Shown here one piece after another: positions 18,060 through 26,242 of a DNA stretch of 64,000 bases; position 1 is the stretch's first letter, and the number at the start of each line of letters is the position of its first letter. Position numbers and translations under genes: made by a program. The stretch is from Paenochrobactrum pullorum (lineage in GTDB: Bacteria > Pseudomonadota > Alphaproteobacteria > Rhizobiales > Rhizobiaceae): assembly GCF_041929845.1 (NCBI RefSeq), contig NZ_JBHEEH010000001.1:682001-746000 (forward strand). Reading direction: 5' to 3'. The notes beneath the pieces are model-generated. The model saw only the letters and a list, made by a program, of their open reading frames with translations, made no database searches and had not been told where the DNA came from.

Positions 18060-19055
18060 GTGACCATTTCTGTCATTATCAAAAGCTTAAATGAAGAGCA
18101 AAATATTGCTGCATGTATTGCGTCAGTGCTGGCGGATGGGACTGGTATGGTCAGCGAAATTATCGTAGCTGACAGTGGCTCAAAAGATCACACGATCGCT
18201 ATTGCTAAGCAGTTTCCGGTGACAATTGTTCAACTGCAACCTCCTGCAAAGGCTGGTTGTGGTGTGGGTGCCCAATTGGGTTATCAATATTCGCACAGTG
18301 AGTTTGTTTGCTTGCTTGATGGCGATATGGAACTGGCACCGGATTTTTTGCGTACAGCACTGAGCTATTTGAAATCTCATCCGCCATTGGCTGGTGTGAC
18401 CGGCCATATACGGGAAAAAGATTTGCGCAGTCTGGAATATCAGCGCCGCGCAATACGCCAGCGGATTGAAAATCCGGTGGGTTTGATAGACCGTATGAAT
18501 GGTGGCGGGCTTTACCGACGTGCAAGTATTCAATCAACCGGCTATTTATCCGACCGCAATCTGCATGCTTATGAAGAACTGGATCTGGGTTTAAGATTGT
18601 CACAAAAAAAATGGCAATTGCGTCGGCTGGATATTCCTTTTGTAAGCCATAAGGGACACAGTCAAAATGCTTATTTATTGCTGAAGCGGCGCTGGCGATC
18701 CGGCTATTTACAGGGTAGCGGCGAGATTTTACGCGCAGCGTCAAGTGGAAATTATTTGCGGCAACTCATCCGTGCTTTGCCTGAGTTGAAACTCTGGGCA
18801 CTGGTTTATGGTTGGTGGCTCGTCATTCTTGCCGCTTTATTGGGTGCTTTCGTGAATATTCATTGGCTGTGGCTTGCTGCACTTGTGACGCTTGCACCCG
18901 TTTTAATGATGGCAATGAAACAAAGAAGCTTTTCAATGGGGCTTTATTCAGTGGTGGCTTGGATGTTTCATGCCGCAGCACTACCGTTTGGTTTTTTAAA
19001 AAAGCGCATTTCTCCGCAAAGTTTCATTGAAAGCAAAATACTTCAAAAGCCTTGA
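18060..19055 (+). CDS. Glycosyltransferase family 2
   Basis: This is a GT-A fold glycosyltransferase beginning with the canonical strand ISVIIKSLNEEQNI. The nucleotide-sugar DxD site is LDGDME near residue 87, an acceptor-side ED-type element is HAYEELDLGLRL near 175, and two or three membrane helices lie at the C-terminus (about 250-310). I chose GTG at 18060, preceded by GGGG, because the GT2 fold starts there; a TTG nine codons upstream is possible. The gene runs toward the flippase gene and ends 1 nt from it. It likely adds a sugar to a lipid-linked repeat unit. Confidence 0.82.
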   Translation: MTISVIIKSLNEEQNIAACIASVLADGTGMVSEIIVADSGSKDHTIAIAKQFPVTIVQLQPPAKAGCGVGAQLGYQYSHSEFVCLLDGDMELAPDFLRTALSYLKSHPPLAGVTGHIREKDLRSLEYQRRAIRQRIENPVGLIDRMNGGGLYRRASIQSTGYLSDRNLHAYEELDLGLRLSQKKWQLRRLDIPFVSHKGHSQNAYLLLKRRWRSGYLQGSGEILRAASSGNYLRQLIRALPELKLWALVYGWWLVILAALLGAFVNIHWLWLAALVTLAPVLMMAMKQRSFSMGLYSVVAWMFHAAALPFGFLKKRISPQSFIESKILQKP

Positions 19056-19056
19056 T

Positions 19057-20331
19057 TTAGGATTGGCGTACCGTTTTCAGTAAACACCACCATGAGGCAA
19101 TCGCCAAAGCCAGATCAATCACATAAAAGGCGGCAAAGGTGCCTTGTGGCGGGTAAGCCCACGTTGCCAAAGCCAGTAGTGCGCCACCAAAAATATTGGC
19201 GCTATTGAGAATAGCCGAGCGATAACCGTGCCGGCCAGCTGCGCCTAATGTTTCAATTGGCACTGCCCAAAGTGCAAAAAAGACGTTTGTCCAACAAAGA
19301 ATGCGCGAATATTGCACCAAAGTGTCGTAATCCGAGCCAAACAAAAAGGGAAGTATGGGAGCGAAGATAAAAATGCTCAAAGAGGTGAAAAAGCCGATAC
19401 CAAGTGCTGCCATTTGTAATTTTTTGGTCATGGCATAAGCATTTTGAATGCCCTTGGTGCTTGCAGCTGCAAGGCGCGGATAGGCAAGGCGGTTCATCGC
19501 TTCAATGCCCATGGTGCTGCTGTCGATAATGCGGCGCACGATCGCATAAGAACCGACAAAACCGGCCGGCATGAGCGTGCTGAGCATCAGCAAGTCAACA
19601 TTCTGGCGGGCGGTTTTAAAAACAAACTGGCTGGCAAAAAGCAGGCCAAGCCTGATTTCATGACGGATGATGCGGTAAACAGGTTTGCCAAGTCGCCAGA
19701 TGAAATAATAATAAAAAATCATCACAATGACATGACAGGCAAATTGCCAGACTGCCCATGTGAAAAGATCTTGGGTGGTGAAAACCAGACAGGCAACAGC
19801 TGCGGTGAACATTCGCGCAAAGGCAAAGCCTACAACTGATAAATTTGCTGATTGATATTGGCCGTGTGCAATATAAATCTGCTCGACCAGCAAAATGAGA
19901 CGCACCAGCACAATATTGGTGATCAACAATAACAGAATGGAAAATTCGCTAAAATTGCCTTGTGTGGTAAGCTCAATCCAGAGTGGCAAAACGCTCATAC
20001 CGAGAAGCACAAGCGCTGCACCGGTTAGAGCAATGAGGCTTAAACAATGCCCGAACAAAACCGTGTAAACTTGTTTGTTTTGAGCAACACGCCGCACAAG
20101 GGATTCGGTTGAGCCAAGACCGCAAATATGGGTGGCAATGGCAGTGATGGCAAGAATTGTCACCAGCAAACCAAATTGTTCGGAACCAAGCGAGCGGGCG
20201 AGAATAGCAAATGTCATCAGCTGAGCTATATTGGCGGCCAGTAGGCTGCCGCTTGACGCAGCATAGGAAAGCAACATCTGACCTAATGGCCGCGTTGTTC
20301 GCTTAGCTTTACCTGATGGATATTGCTCCAA
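19057..20331 (-). CDS. Wzx-like polysaccharide flippase (MOP superfamily)
   Basis: This is a 424-residue polytopic protein with about 12 hydrophobic segments and the general pattern of Wzx/RfbX oligosaccharide flippases, which move lipid-linked repeat units across the inner membrane. No short motif decides the substrate. The start is TTG at 20331, supported by AAGGAAA just upstream. It is divergent from the deacetylase and convergent with the GT2 gene, so the cluster is not a single operon. No Wzy polymerase gene is visible in the window. Confidence 0.78.
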   Translation of the reverse strand: MEQYPSGKAKRTTRPLGQMLLSYAASSGSLLAANIAQLMTFAILARSLGSEQFGLLVTILAITAIATHICGLGSTESLVRRVAQNKQVYTVLFGHCLSLIALTGAALVLLGMSVLPLWIELTTQGNFSEFSILLLLITNIVLVRLILLVEQIYIAHGQYQSANLSVVGFAFARMFTAAVACLVFTTQDLFTWAVWQFACHVIVMIFYYYFIWRLGKPVYRIIRHEIRLGLLFASQFVFKTARQNVDLLMLSTLMPAGFVGSYAIVRRIIDSSTMGIEAMNRLAYPRLAAASTKGIQNAYAMTKKLQMAALGIGFFTSLSIFIFAPILPFLFGSDYDTLVQYSRILCWTNVFFALWAVPIETLGAAGRHGYRSAILNSANIFGGALLALATWAYPPQGTFAAFYVIDLALAIASWWCLLKTVRQS

Positions 20332-20448
20332 GCCTGTTTCCTTAAATAATGCTTTTTAAATTTTTACATTCACTTTTACGGTAGAGGTTCAAGCTTTTAC
20401 ACTTTGTTCTGATCTTGTGGCTTATGATAGTTTCCGATCTATCGTCAA

Positions 20449-21306
20449 TTGGTTCCTTTGAGCTTACGTTTAGAACGCATAAAGGATGAATGGAATTATG
20501 GTCAGGCAGGACGGCGCGTGACAAGACAGCTTTTAGACTTGAATGAATGGCCGAACCGGATTTCACGCCGGATCACCGACCGGATGATGCGCTATTTCCC
20601 TCAGCGTGTGCTGGATATTCGGCTGGCGCAACCTGTGGTGTCCTTTAGTTTCGATGATGTACCACATTCAGCTGTTCGTGCCGGTGCCACGATTTTGGAG
20701 CGTTATAATGCGCGTGGTACTTTTTATATTGCCGGTGGTTTGCAGGATAAGATGCAAGGCGATACCCGTATGTTTTCGTCTGCCGATGTGCAATATTTGG
20801 CGCGCGCCGGCCACGAAGTGGCCTGTCACAGCTATTCGCATCGCAAAGTGAGTGCTTTTACGCATGGAAATTTGGAGCGTGATCTGGCGCGCAACAAAGC
20901 TTATCTTGATAGTTTAACGCCGCAACAAGGCGTCAGCCGCAATTTTGCTTATCCTTATAACGCACCCAAATGGTGTGCGCGCCAATTATTTGCTGCGCGT
21001 TTTAATTCTTGCCGTGGCGGCGGCAATCAGATCAATCGCGGGCGCATAAATCGTGATTTACTCTATGGCGTTGAAATTGGCGGCGACCAAAATACTTTCA
21101 GCACACTCTCGGCCTATATCGAGGACGTTGTGCAAAAACCGGGTTGGCTGATTTTTTTCACCCATGATGTGGATGATAATCCAAGCCCCTATGGTTGCTC
21201 GCGTGCGCTTTTTGAAAGCCTGCTGGCATTTGCTGTTGAAAACTCTTGCTGCATCCTGCCTGTCAAAGATGCATTGTCCTTGTTGCAAGGACAAAACCGC
21301 GAATGA
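20449..21306 (+). CDS. Polysaccharide deacetylase family protein (NodB-like)
   Basis: This is a 285-residue carbohydrate esterase family 4 protein. The metal and catalytic motif 1 is SFDDVP (Asp pair) and motif 2 is HEVACHSYSH, which supplies the metal His residues; motif 3-like FAYPYN and a late FTHDV element follow. It probably removes acetyl groups from amino sugars of the polysaccharide made by the neighbours. No signal peptide is seen, so a cytoplasmic location is likely. The start is uncertain: TTG at 20449 gives the longest protein, but GTG at 20518 has a better-placed GGA. Its stop overlaps the next start (ATGA), showing coupling. Confidence 0.8.
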   Translation: MVPLSLRLERIKDEWNYGQAGRRVTRQLLDLNEWPNRISRRITDRMMRYFPQRVLDIRLAQPVVSFSFDDVPHSAVRAGATILERYNARGTFYIAGGLQDKMQGDTRMFSSADVQYLARAGHEVACHSYSHRKVSAFTHGNLERDLARNKAYLDSLTPQQGVSRNFAYPYNAPKWCARQLFAARFNSCRGGGNQINRGRINRDLLYGVEIGGDQNTFSTLSAYIEDVVQKPGWLIFFTHDVDDNPSPYGCSRALFESLLAFAVENSCCILPVKDALSLLQGQNRE

Positions 21307-22541
21307 AACGAGCACCGCAGACCCTTCTTGCGATCAATAATTATTTTTATCGTCGTGGTGGCGCGGAAACCGTTTTCTTTGAGCATATGCAGCTTTTCAA
21401 TGATGCTGATTGGCGTGTCGTACCTTTTGCTATGCAGCATCCGGAAAATTTGGCCTCTGCTTATACTTCCTATTTTGTGCGCGAAATAGAATATGGCCGA
21501 CGCACATCTCTGACTGATAAATTATCGCAGGCTGCGAAGGTTATTTATTCGAAAGAAGCGCAGCGTAATATTACCCGCCTGATTGAAGATGTACGCCCTG
21601 ACATTGCCCATGCCCATAATGTTTATCATCATATTTCGCCGTCGATTTTTCCGGTTCTGAAACAGGCCGGTATTCCAACCGTCATGACAGCACATGATCT
21701 TAAACTTGCTTGTCCTGCTTATAAAATGCTGAGCCATGATGAGGTATGTGAACGCTGCAAAGGCGGACGTATTTATAATGTTGTCCGGCAGCGTTGTATT
21801 AAGGATTCCGTGGCGCTCAGCGGTTTGGTTTTTCTGGAAACACTGGTGCATCGCAGCTTCGGCCTTTACCGCGATAATCTTGACCGTATTGTTGTGCCAA
21901 GCCGTTTCTATCACGAGAAACTGATTGAATGGGGATGGCCGGAAGATAAACTCACTTATATTCCGAATTTCGTTGATGTTGGATTGGCGCGAGCGCCTTC
22001 GCAGCGCGGGGATTATTTTCTTTATGCGGGAAGACTATCGGAAGAAAAAGGATTGGTCACTTTAATTGAGGCAATTGCGCAAGCAAAGCAAAAGCTGCTG
22101 ATTGCCGGTTCCGGTCCTTTGGAGCAGAGCCTTAAGCAATTAGTTGCAAAACTTGGTGCTGATGTCGAATTTTTAGGACATTTACAGGCAGATCATTTAC
22201 ATCGCACAATCAATGGTGCAACGGCTTTGGTGCTGCCGTCACAATGGTATGAAAATGCACCGATGAGCATTTTGGAAGGCTATATTCTGGGCGTGCCGGT
22301 GATAGGCAGCAGGATTGGCGGCATACCGGAACTGGTGCGTGAAGGTGTAACCGGCCTGTTGGCAGAAGCTGGCAATGTGCAGGATTTGGCAGAAAAAATA
22401 GCGCAGATGGCAGATATAAACGCGCAAAAACGTGGCGCAATGGCAATTGAGGGAGCGCAATGGGTGCGTGAGGCATTTTCGAGTGTCCAATATAAACAGT
22501 CGATGCTGGAGCTTTATGCCTCTCTTAAAGGTGCGCAATGA
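21303..22541 (+). CDS. Glycosyltransferase family 4
   Basis: This is a 412-residue GT-B fold retaining glycosyltransferase. The N-terminal domain has the RRGGAETVFFEH pattern and the HAHNVYHH acceptor-side segment. A Cys-rich insert near residues 140-165 (KLACPAYKML, VCERCKGG) is typical of one GT4 subgroup. The C-terminal domain holds YAGRLSEEKG and the donor-binding EX7E-type region ENAPMSILEGYILGVPVIGS. The ATG at 21303 overlaps the deacetylase stop and its own stop overlaps the next GT4 start (ATGA), so three genes are translationally coupled. Confidence 0.87.
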   Translation: MKRAPQTLLAINNYFYRRGGAETVFFEHMQLFNDADWRVVPFAMQHPENLASAYTSYFVREIEYGRRTSLTDKLSQAAKVIYSKEAQRNITRLIEDVRPDIAHAHNVYHHISPSIFPVLKQAGIPTVMTAHDLKLACPAYKMLSHDEVCERCKGGRIYNVVRQRCIKDSVALSGLVFLETLVHRSFGLYRDNLDRIVVPSRFYHEKLIEWGWPEDKLTYIPNFVDVGLARAPSQRGDYFLYAGRLSEEKGLVTLIEAIAQAKQKLLIAGSGPLEQSLKQLVAKLGADVEFLGHLQADHLHRTINGATALVLPSQWYENAPMSILEGYILGVPVIGSRIGGIPELVREGVTGLLAEAGNVQDLAEKIAQMADINAQKRGAMAIEGAQWVREAFSSVQYKQSMLELYASLKGAQ

Positions 22542-23677
22542 GTGCCGACCATCAACGAAAACGTATTTTTATGCTTGGTTTGCGCGGCATTCCGGATGTG
22601 CAGGGCGGTGTTGAAAAACATGTTGAGGAATTAAGCCGGCGTTTGCCTTTAAAAGGGTATGACGTCACGGTCATGGGACGGTGCCATTACTTAAAGCATA
22701 GAGAACCTTATTATTGGCAGGATGTTAAGATCATATCACTCTATGCGCCGCGTTCCCGATATTTCGAAGCGATAGTAAATAGCTTTTTTGGTGTTTTTTA
22801 TGCCGCAAAACACAAAGCCGATATTGTGCATATTCATGCGATTGGCCCATCATTAATGGCTCCATTGGCAAGAGCTTTGGGATTAAAAGTGGTGATAACC
22901 CATCACGGCTTTGATTATGACCGGCAAAAATGGGGTGCGGTGGCGCGCAAGGTTTTGAAACTCGGTGAATATTTAGGCATGAAATTTAGTCATGCCCGTA
23001 TAGCTGTTTCACGTCATATCGCGGATGTGATGCAAAAACGCTATCATGTTGATGTTACATATATCCCGAACGGTGTTGCGATTTTTGAAGGGACGCCGGA
23101 TGAAAACTTGTTGGATCAATTCCAACTAAGCCCTGCCAATTATCTGATCAATGTCGCACGTATTGTGCCGGAAAAACGCCAGCTCGATTTAATCGAAGCC
23201 TATGAAAAATTGAACCGTCCGGGTGTGCCGCTGGTTCTCGTTGGCGGAGGCAATGACCATTGTGATTATTACGCGCAAGTTCAGGCGCGGGCCGCTGAAG
23301 TGGCGGGGGTTGTCATGACCGGCGTTTTAACGGGGGAAAAACTGGCCGCAATCTTTGCCCATGCCTCTTTGTTTATTTTGCCGTCAAGCCATGAGGGTAT
23401 GCCGATCGCATTGCTGGAAGCTTTACATTACGACGTGCCGGTTTTGGCCAGTGATATTATCGCGAATGTGGAAGTGGGCATGCCACCAGAAAATTACTTC
23501 CCGCTCGGCGATATTGCTGCCTTGACGACGGCAATGAATAAGAAACTATCATCGGCTAGCAAATCTGACAAAGAATTAGATAATTCCCTCTACTTAAAGC
23601 AAGATTTCAGCTGGGACCATATTGCAGATCAGACATGCGCGGTTTATGCGCAAGTTTTGCAAGGTGCCAGCAAATAA
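22538..23677 (+). CDS. Glycosyltransferase family 4
   Basis: This is a 379-residue GT-B glycosyltransferase and the last gene of the deacetylase-GT4-GT4 operon. It opens with GLRGIPDVQGGVEKHVEEL, a signature of the rhamnosyl/mannosyl-type GT4 enzymes, has an HIHAIGPS segment, and a donor-binding region SSHEGMPIALLEALHYDVPVLA. The start overlaps the previous stop by 4 nt. A strong terminator follows directly after the stop. The sugar specificity cannot be read from the sequence. Confidence 0.87.
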   Translation: MSADHQRKRIFMLGLRGIPDVQGGVEKHVEELSRRLPLKGYDVTVMGRCHYLKHREPYYWQDVKIISLYAPRSRYFEAIVNSFFGVFYAAKHKADIVHIHAIGPSLMAPLARALGLKVVITHHGFDYDRQKWGAVARKVLKLGEYLGMKFSHARIAVSRHIADVMQKRYHVDVTYIPNGVAIFEGTPDENLLDQFQLSPANYLINVARIVPEKRQLDLIEAYEKLNRPGVPLVLVGGGNDHCDYYAQVQARAAEVAGVVMTGVLTGEKLAAIFAHASLFILPSSHEGMPIALLEALHYDVPVLASDIIANVEVGMPPENYFPLGDIAALTTAMNKKLSSASKSDKELDNSLYLKQDFSWDHIADQTCAVYAQVLQGASK

Positions 23678-23712
23678 AAAACCACATCAGCGAGGACGCA
23701 TGATGTGGTTTT
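23678..23712. terminator. Rho-independent terminator after the GT4 operon
   Basis: The hairpin AAAACCACATCA / TGATGTGGTTTT (12 perfect pairs, 11-nt loop) ends in TTTT. It begins right after the GT4 stop codon and also faces the convergent gcrA gene, so it can act in both directions. Confidence 0.9.
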
Positions 23713-23735
23713 ATGATCGGCTGATTGTTTGAAGC

Positions 23736-24311
23736 TTAACGGGCGCGGCGACGCTCTGAAGATGGTTGATAAGCAAGCTTGGCGTGATAAGCGCAATAAG
23801 GACTGCTTTCACCGGATTCATGACCGCAGAAATGAAATTCTTCCGATAACGGATCACCCAGCGGCCATTTGCAGGTGCGCTCGGTCAGCTGCAACAATGA
23901 CAATTTGCGTGAAATCGGAATAACCACATCGGATGCAGGCTGCATCACTGGTTCAGCCACAATAGTGTCGGCTTCATATTCCATTTGCAAAGCGGCAGCG
24001 CCAACGGTTTTGGTAACCGATGGGCGCACGGGAGCCTGCACATGCACATGGGCTGCGGTAACGGACGGTGTGACAGGCGGAGCCACCGGTCTTGGCGGAG
24101 CCGAGGTTGTGGCGGTCGGAGCCGGAGCCACTTTTTTGCTGCGCGGTGCAGCGGTGGTGGTTTTTCCGCGACCTGAAAGTTTTAACCGATGCACTTTGCC
24201 GATAACCGCATTGCGGCTCACACCGCCAAGTTGTGCTGCGATCTGGCTTGCACTGAGGCCTTCACTCCACAGTTTTTTCAGAACTTCGACGCGCTCGTCT
24301 GTCCAGCTCAT
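23736..24311 (-). CDS. gcrA: GcrA cell-cycle regulator
   Basis: GcrA is the alphaproteobacterial sigma70 cofactor that activates cell-cycle genes at promoters methylated by CcrM. The N-terminal helix-turn-helix is canonical (MSWTDERVEVLKKLW, SRNAVIGKVHRL). A Pro/Ala/Thr-rich linker covers about residues 55-130. The C-terminal sigma-binding domain contains ERTCKWPLGDP and the Cys/His set CGHESGESSPYCAYH. I chose the ATG at 24311, where the family always begins with MSW; GGAG lies 9-10 nt before it, while the longer TTG start at 24326 overlaps that GGAG. A structured 5' region is described separately. Confidence 0.95.
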   Translation of the reverse strand: MSWTDERVEVLKKLWSEGLSASQIAAQLGGVSRNAVIGKVHRLKLSGRGKTTTAAPRSKKVAPAPTATTSAPPRPVAPPVTPSVTAAHVHVQAPVRPSVTKTVGAAALQMEYEADTIVAEPVMQPASDVVIPISRKLSLLQLTERTCKWPLGDPLSEEFHFCGHESGESSPYCAYHAKLAYQPSSERRRAR

Positions 24312-24394
24312 CGCCATAGGCTCCAATCGTTATTTGTTAGCCGGAATACATCAATGTGCTACAGAAAATATCCTGCCAGCACCACCATTCACTT

Positions 24395-24487
24395 CCGGGT
24401 GACTAGGTCCGCCTTACGAAATCTAGTTTTACTTAACCATCAAGCTACAATACCGAGCTTGATCCTGACAAGGCTCTGGACACCCGG
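24395..24487 (-). promoter_or_regulatory. Candidate multibranch RNA structure in the gcrA leader
   Basis: Nested inverted repeats suggest a branched fold. The outer stem is CCGGGTG (24395-24401) with CACCCGG (24481-24487). Inside are ACTAG/CTAGT (24402-24406 with 24423-24427), ATCAAGCT/AGCTTGAT (24439-24446 with 24456-24463) and a small CCT/AGG. It ends 84 nt before the gcrA start. Both strands could fold; I assign the minus strand because it would be the gcrA 5' leader. I do not recognise a known RNA family. Confidence 0.35.
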
Positions 24488-24793
24488 CTGATTTGCTTTT
24501 CGGGGTTTTCCCCAGATAGGTTGTCAAGTCTTGTTTTCGTAATGGCCTCTTTAAATATGTTCATAGTCGCCTTGACCGCTTCGTAAACTCCGCCATTTGG
24601 CGGGCGCCGCCGGTCTGAAAGCTGCAACTTCCTGTCTATATAGCGATTTAGATGTAAATTGCTATCTCTATGACAGCAATATAAATACAACTAAAGCAGA
24701 ATGTTGCAAAAAAGCTTATAAATGCGGCGAAAATCAATGCCTTTTTCTATAAGGTTGATTGACTTTTTATATCCGGCACCCAATATTCGTTAT

Positions 24794-24921
24794 CGAATTC
24801 CGTAGCTTTTTTCAGCTGGTGAAAACCAGTCATGAAATCTAAGGATTGATTGTATAATTGATAGCTTGTCGAATCCGATTTTTAAGTCAATTATGCAAAT
24901 GCCGCCCGAGGGCGGCTTTTT
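24794..24921 (+). ncRNA. Candidate small RNA or argD leader RNA
   Basis: A possible promoter (TTGACT at 24759-24764, 17-nt spacer, AATATT at 24782-24787) lies about 140 nt before a strong terminator at 24901-24921. Between them are a GAAA-tetraloop hairpin (CTGGT/ACCAG) and a GGATT/AATCC pairing. This could be an independent small RNA of roughly 130 nt, or an attenuated leader of argD. The exact start is inference. Confidence 0.35.
24901..24921 (+). terminator. Rho-independent terminator upstream of argD
   Basis: GCCGCC-CGAG-GGCGGC followed by TTTTT. It points in the plus direction although no plus-strand protein gene precedes it for over 1.2 kb, so it must end a noncoding transcript or attenuate the argD leader. 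Confidence 0.85.
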
Positions 24922-25032
24922 AGTTTCATCAGCGTATTGAAACGTTGATTTCACCTTGGTTTCGGAGTGCCTTATGGCCTCCGGGATTGAATTTATATTA
25001 GAACGTTAGAGGCTTATGGAGGCCTGACTGGC

Positions 25033-26238
25033 ATGACCGACGCAACCGTACACCCGCTTTACGAAACCTATAATCGTGCGGCTCTGCGTTTTGAGCGAGG
25101 AGAGGGCATTTGGCTGATTACCGATAAAGGTGAGCGCTACCTCGATTTTGCTGCCGGTATTGCTGTCAATGCACTCGGCCACAACCACCCGCATCTGGTG
25201 ACAGCTTTGAAAGATCAGGCTGATAAATTGTGGCATGTGTCTAATATTTATGAAGTTCCGGGGCAGGAAAAACTGGCCAAACGACTGACAGATAATACCT
25301 TTGCCGAGCGTATTTTCTTCACCAACAGTGGTGCGGAAGCGCTCGAATGCGCGATTAAAACCGCGCGTCGTTATCACTATGTCAATGGTCAGCCGGAACG
25401 CTACCGCATCATCACTTTTGAAGGTGCTTTCCACGGCCGTACCTTGGCAACGATTGCTGCCACCGGTCAGGAAAAATATCTGGAAGGGTTTGGCCCTAAA
25501 GTCGATGGCTTTGATCAGGTGCCATTTGGTGACGAGAAAGCTTTGAAAGCTGCGATTACCAATGAAACCGCCGGTATTTTGCTGGAGCCTGTACAGGGCG
25601 AGGGCGGCCTGCGCCCGTTCCCGGACGAAACATTGCGTGCCATTCGCAAGCTTTGCGATGATAATGGCATCCTGTTGATTATGGATGAGGTGCAGAGCGG
25701 TGTCGGTCGTACCGGCCGTATGTTTGCCCATGAATGGGCAGGTATCACTCCTGACATTATGGCCATTGCCAAGGGCATCGGCGGCGGTTTCCCGCTTGGT
25801 GCATGTCTGGCAACTGCTGAAGCCTCGAAGGGTATGACTGCCGGCACCCATGGCACCACCTATGGCGGCAATCCGCTGGCCATGGCTGTGGGCAATGCGG
25901 TGCTTGATGTGATGCTCGATGAAGATTTTCTGCCGCATGTCCAGAAAATTGCCCTCATTCTGAAACAGGGCTTTGCCTCAATGATCGACCGGTTTCCGAA
26001 TATTGTTTCGGAAGTGCGTGGTCGCGGACTTCTGATCGGTCTCAAATGCGTGGTGCCGAACACAATGCTGCTTCAGGCTGTGCGTGATGAAAATATGCTG
26101 GCGGTTACTGCCGGCGATAATGTGCTGCGTCTTTTGCCGCCATTAGTGACCACAGAAGACGAAGCGCGTGAAGCATTGAAGCGTTTAGAAACGGCAGTGG
26201 AACGTTTATCTGTCGCAAACCCAGTAAAGACGGCATAA
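25033..26238 (+). CDS. argD: Acetylornithine aminotransferase
   Basis: This is a class III PLP-dependent aminotransferase of 401 residues for the fourth step of arginine synthesis (N-acetylglutamate semialdehyde to N-acetylornithine); it may also serve in lysine synthesis. Visible elements are TNSGAEALECAIKTARRY, the PLP Asp in LLIMDEVQSGVGRTG, and the Schiff-base Lys in MAIAKGIGGGFPLGA. The ribosome site GGAGG is about 10 nt before the ATG. It heads argD-argF-hslO, with only 4 nt to argF. An upstream terminator suggests possible leader control. Confidence 0.93.
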   Translation: MTDATVHPLYETYNRAALRFERGEGIWLITDKGERYLDFAAGIAVNALGHNHPHLVTALKDQADKLWHVSNIYEVPGQEKLAKRLTDNTFAERIFFTNSGAEALECAIKTARRYHYVNGQPERYRIITFEGAFHGRTLATIAATGQEKYLEGFGPKVDGFDQVPFGDEKALKAAITNETAGILLEPVQGEGGLRPFPDETLRAIRKLCDDNGILLIMDEVQSGVGRTGRMFAHEWAGITPDIMAIAKGIGGGFPLGACLATAEASKGMTAGTHGTTYGGNPLAMAVGNAVLDVMLDEDFLPHVQKIALILKQGFASMIDRFPNIVSEVRGRGLLIGLKCVVPNTMLLQAVRDENMLAVTAGDNVLRLLPPLVTTEDEAREALKRLETAVERLSVANPVKTA

Positions 26239-26242
26239 AATC

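Larger units (their letters stand above)
24312..25032. other. Long divergent intergenic region gcrA / argD
   Basis: This 721-nt spacer has no convincing protein gene, but many signals: the branched repeat near gcrA, a perfect palindrome GGGGTTTTCCCC at 24502-24513, a CCGCC/GGCGG hairpin at 24590-24603, a CTGGT-GAAA-ACCAG hairpin near 24816, and a strong plus-strand terminator at 24901. A 39-codon minus-strand ORF (start 24564, stop at 24445) ending in RALSGSSSVL is possible but unsupported. I could not match tmRNA, 6S, SRP RNA or RNase P signatures. Confidence 0.5.

Noticed and set aside
24445..24690. 81-codon minus-strand ORF between gcrA and argD
   Set aside because: Its start lacks a ribosome site. 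A shorter 39-codon version from 24564 is conceivable, but the sequence is better explained by overlapping inverted repeats.
24867..24880. tRNA T-arm-like sequence (GTCGAATCC)
   Set aside because: No matching anticodon arm, D arm or acceptor stem around it.
24312..25032. tmRNA, 6S RNA, SRP RNA or RNase P RNA in the long gcrA-argD spacer
   Set aside because: None of the diagnostic core sequences (tag codons, GGAAGGAAGC-type SRP loop, GAGGAAAGTCC of RNase P) could be found on either strand.
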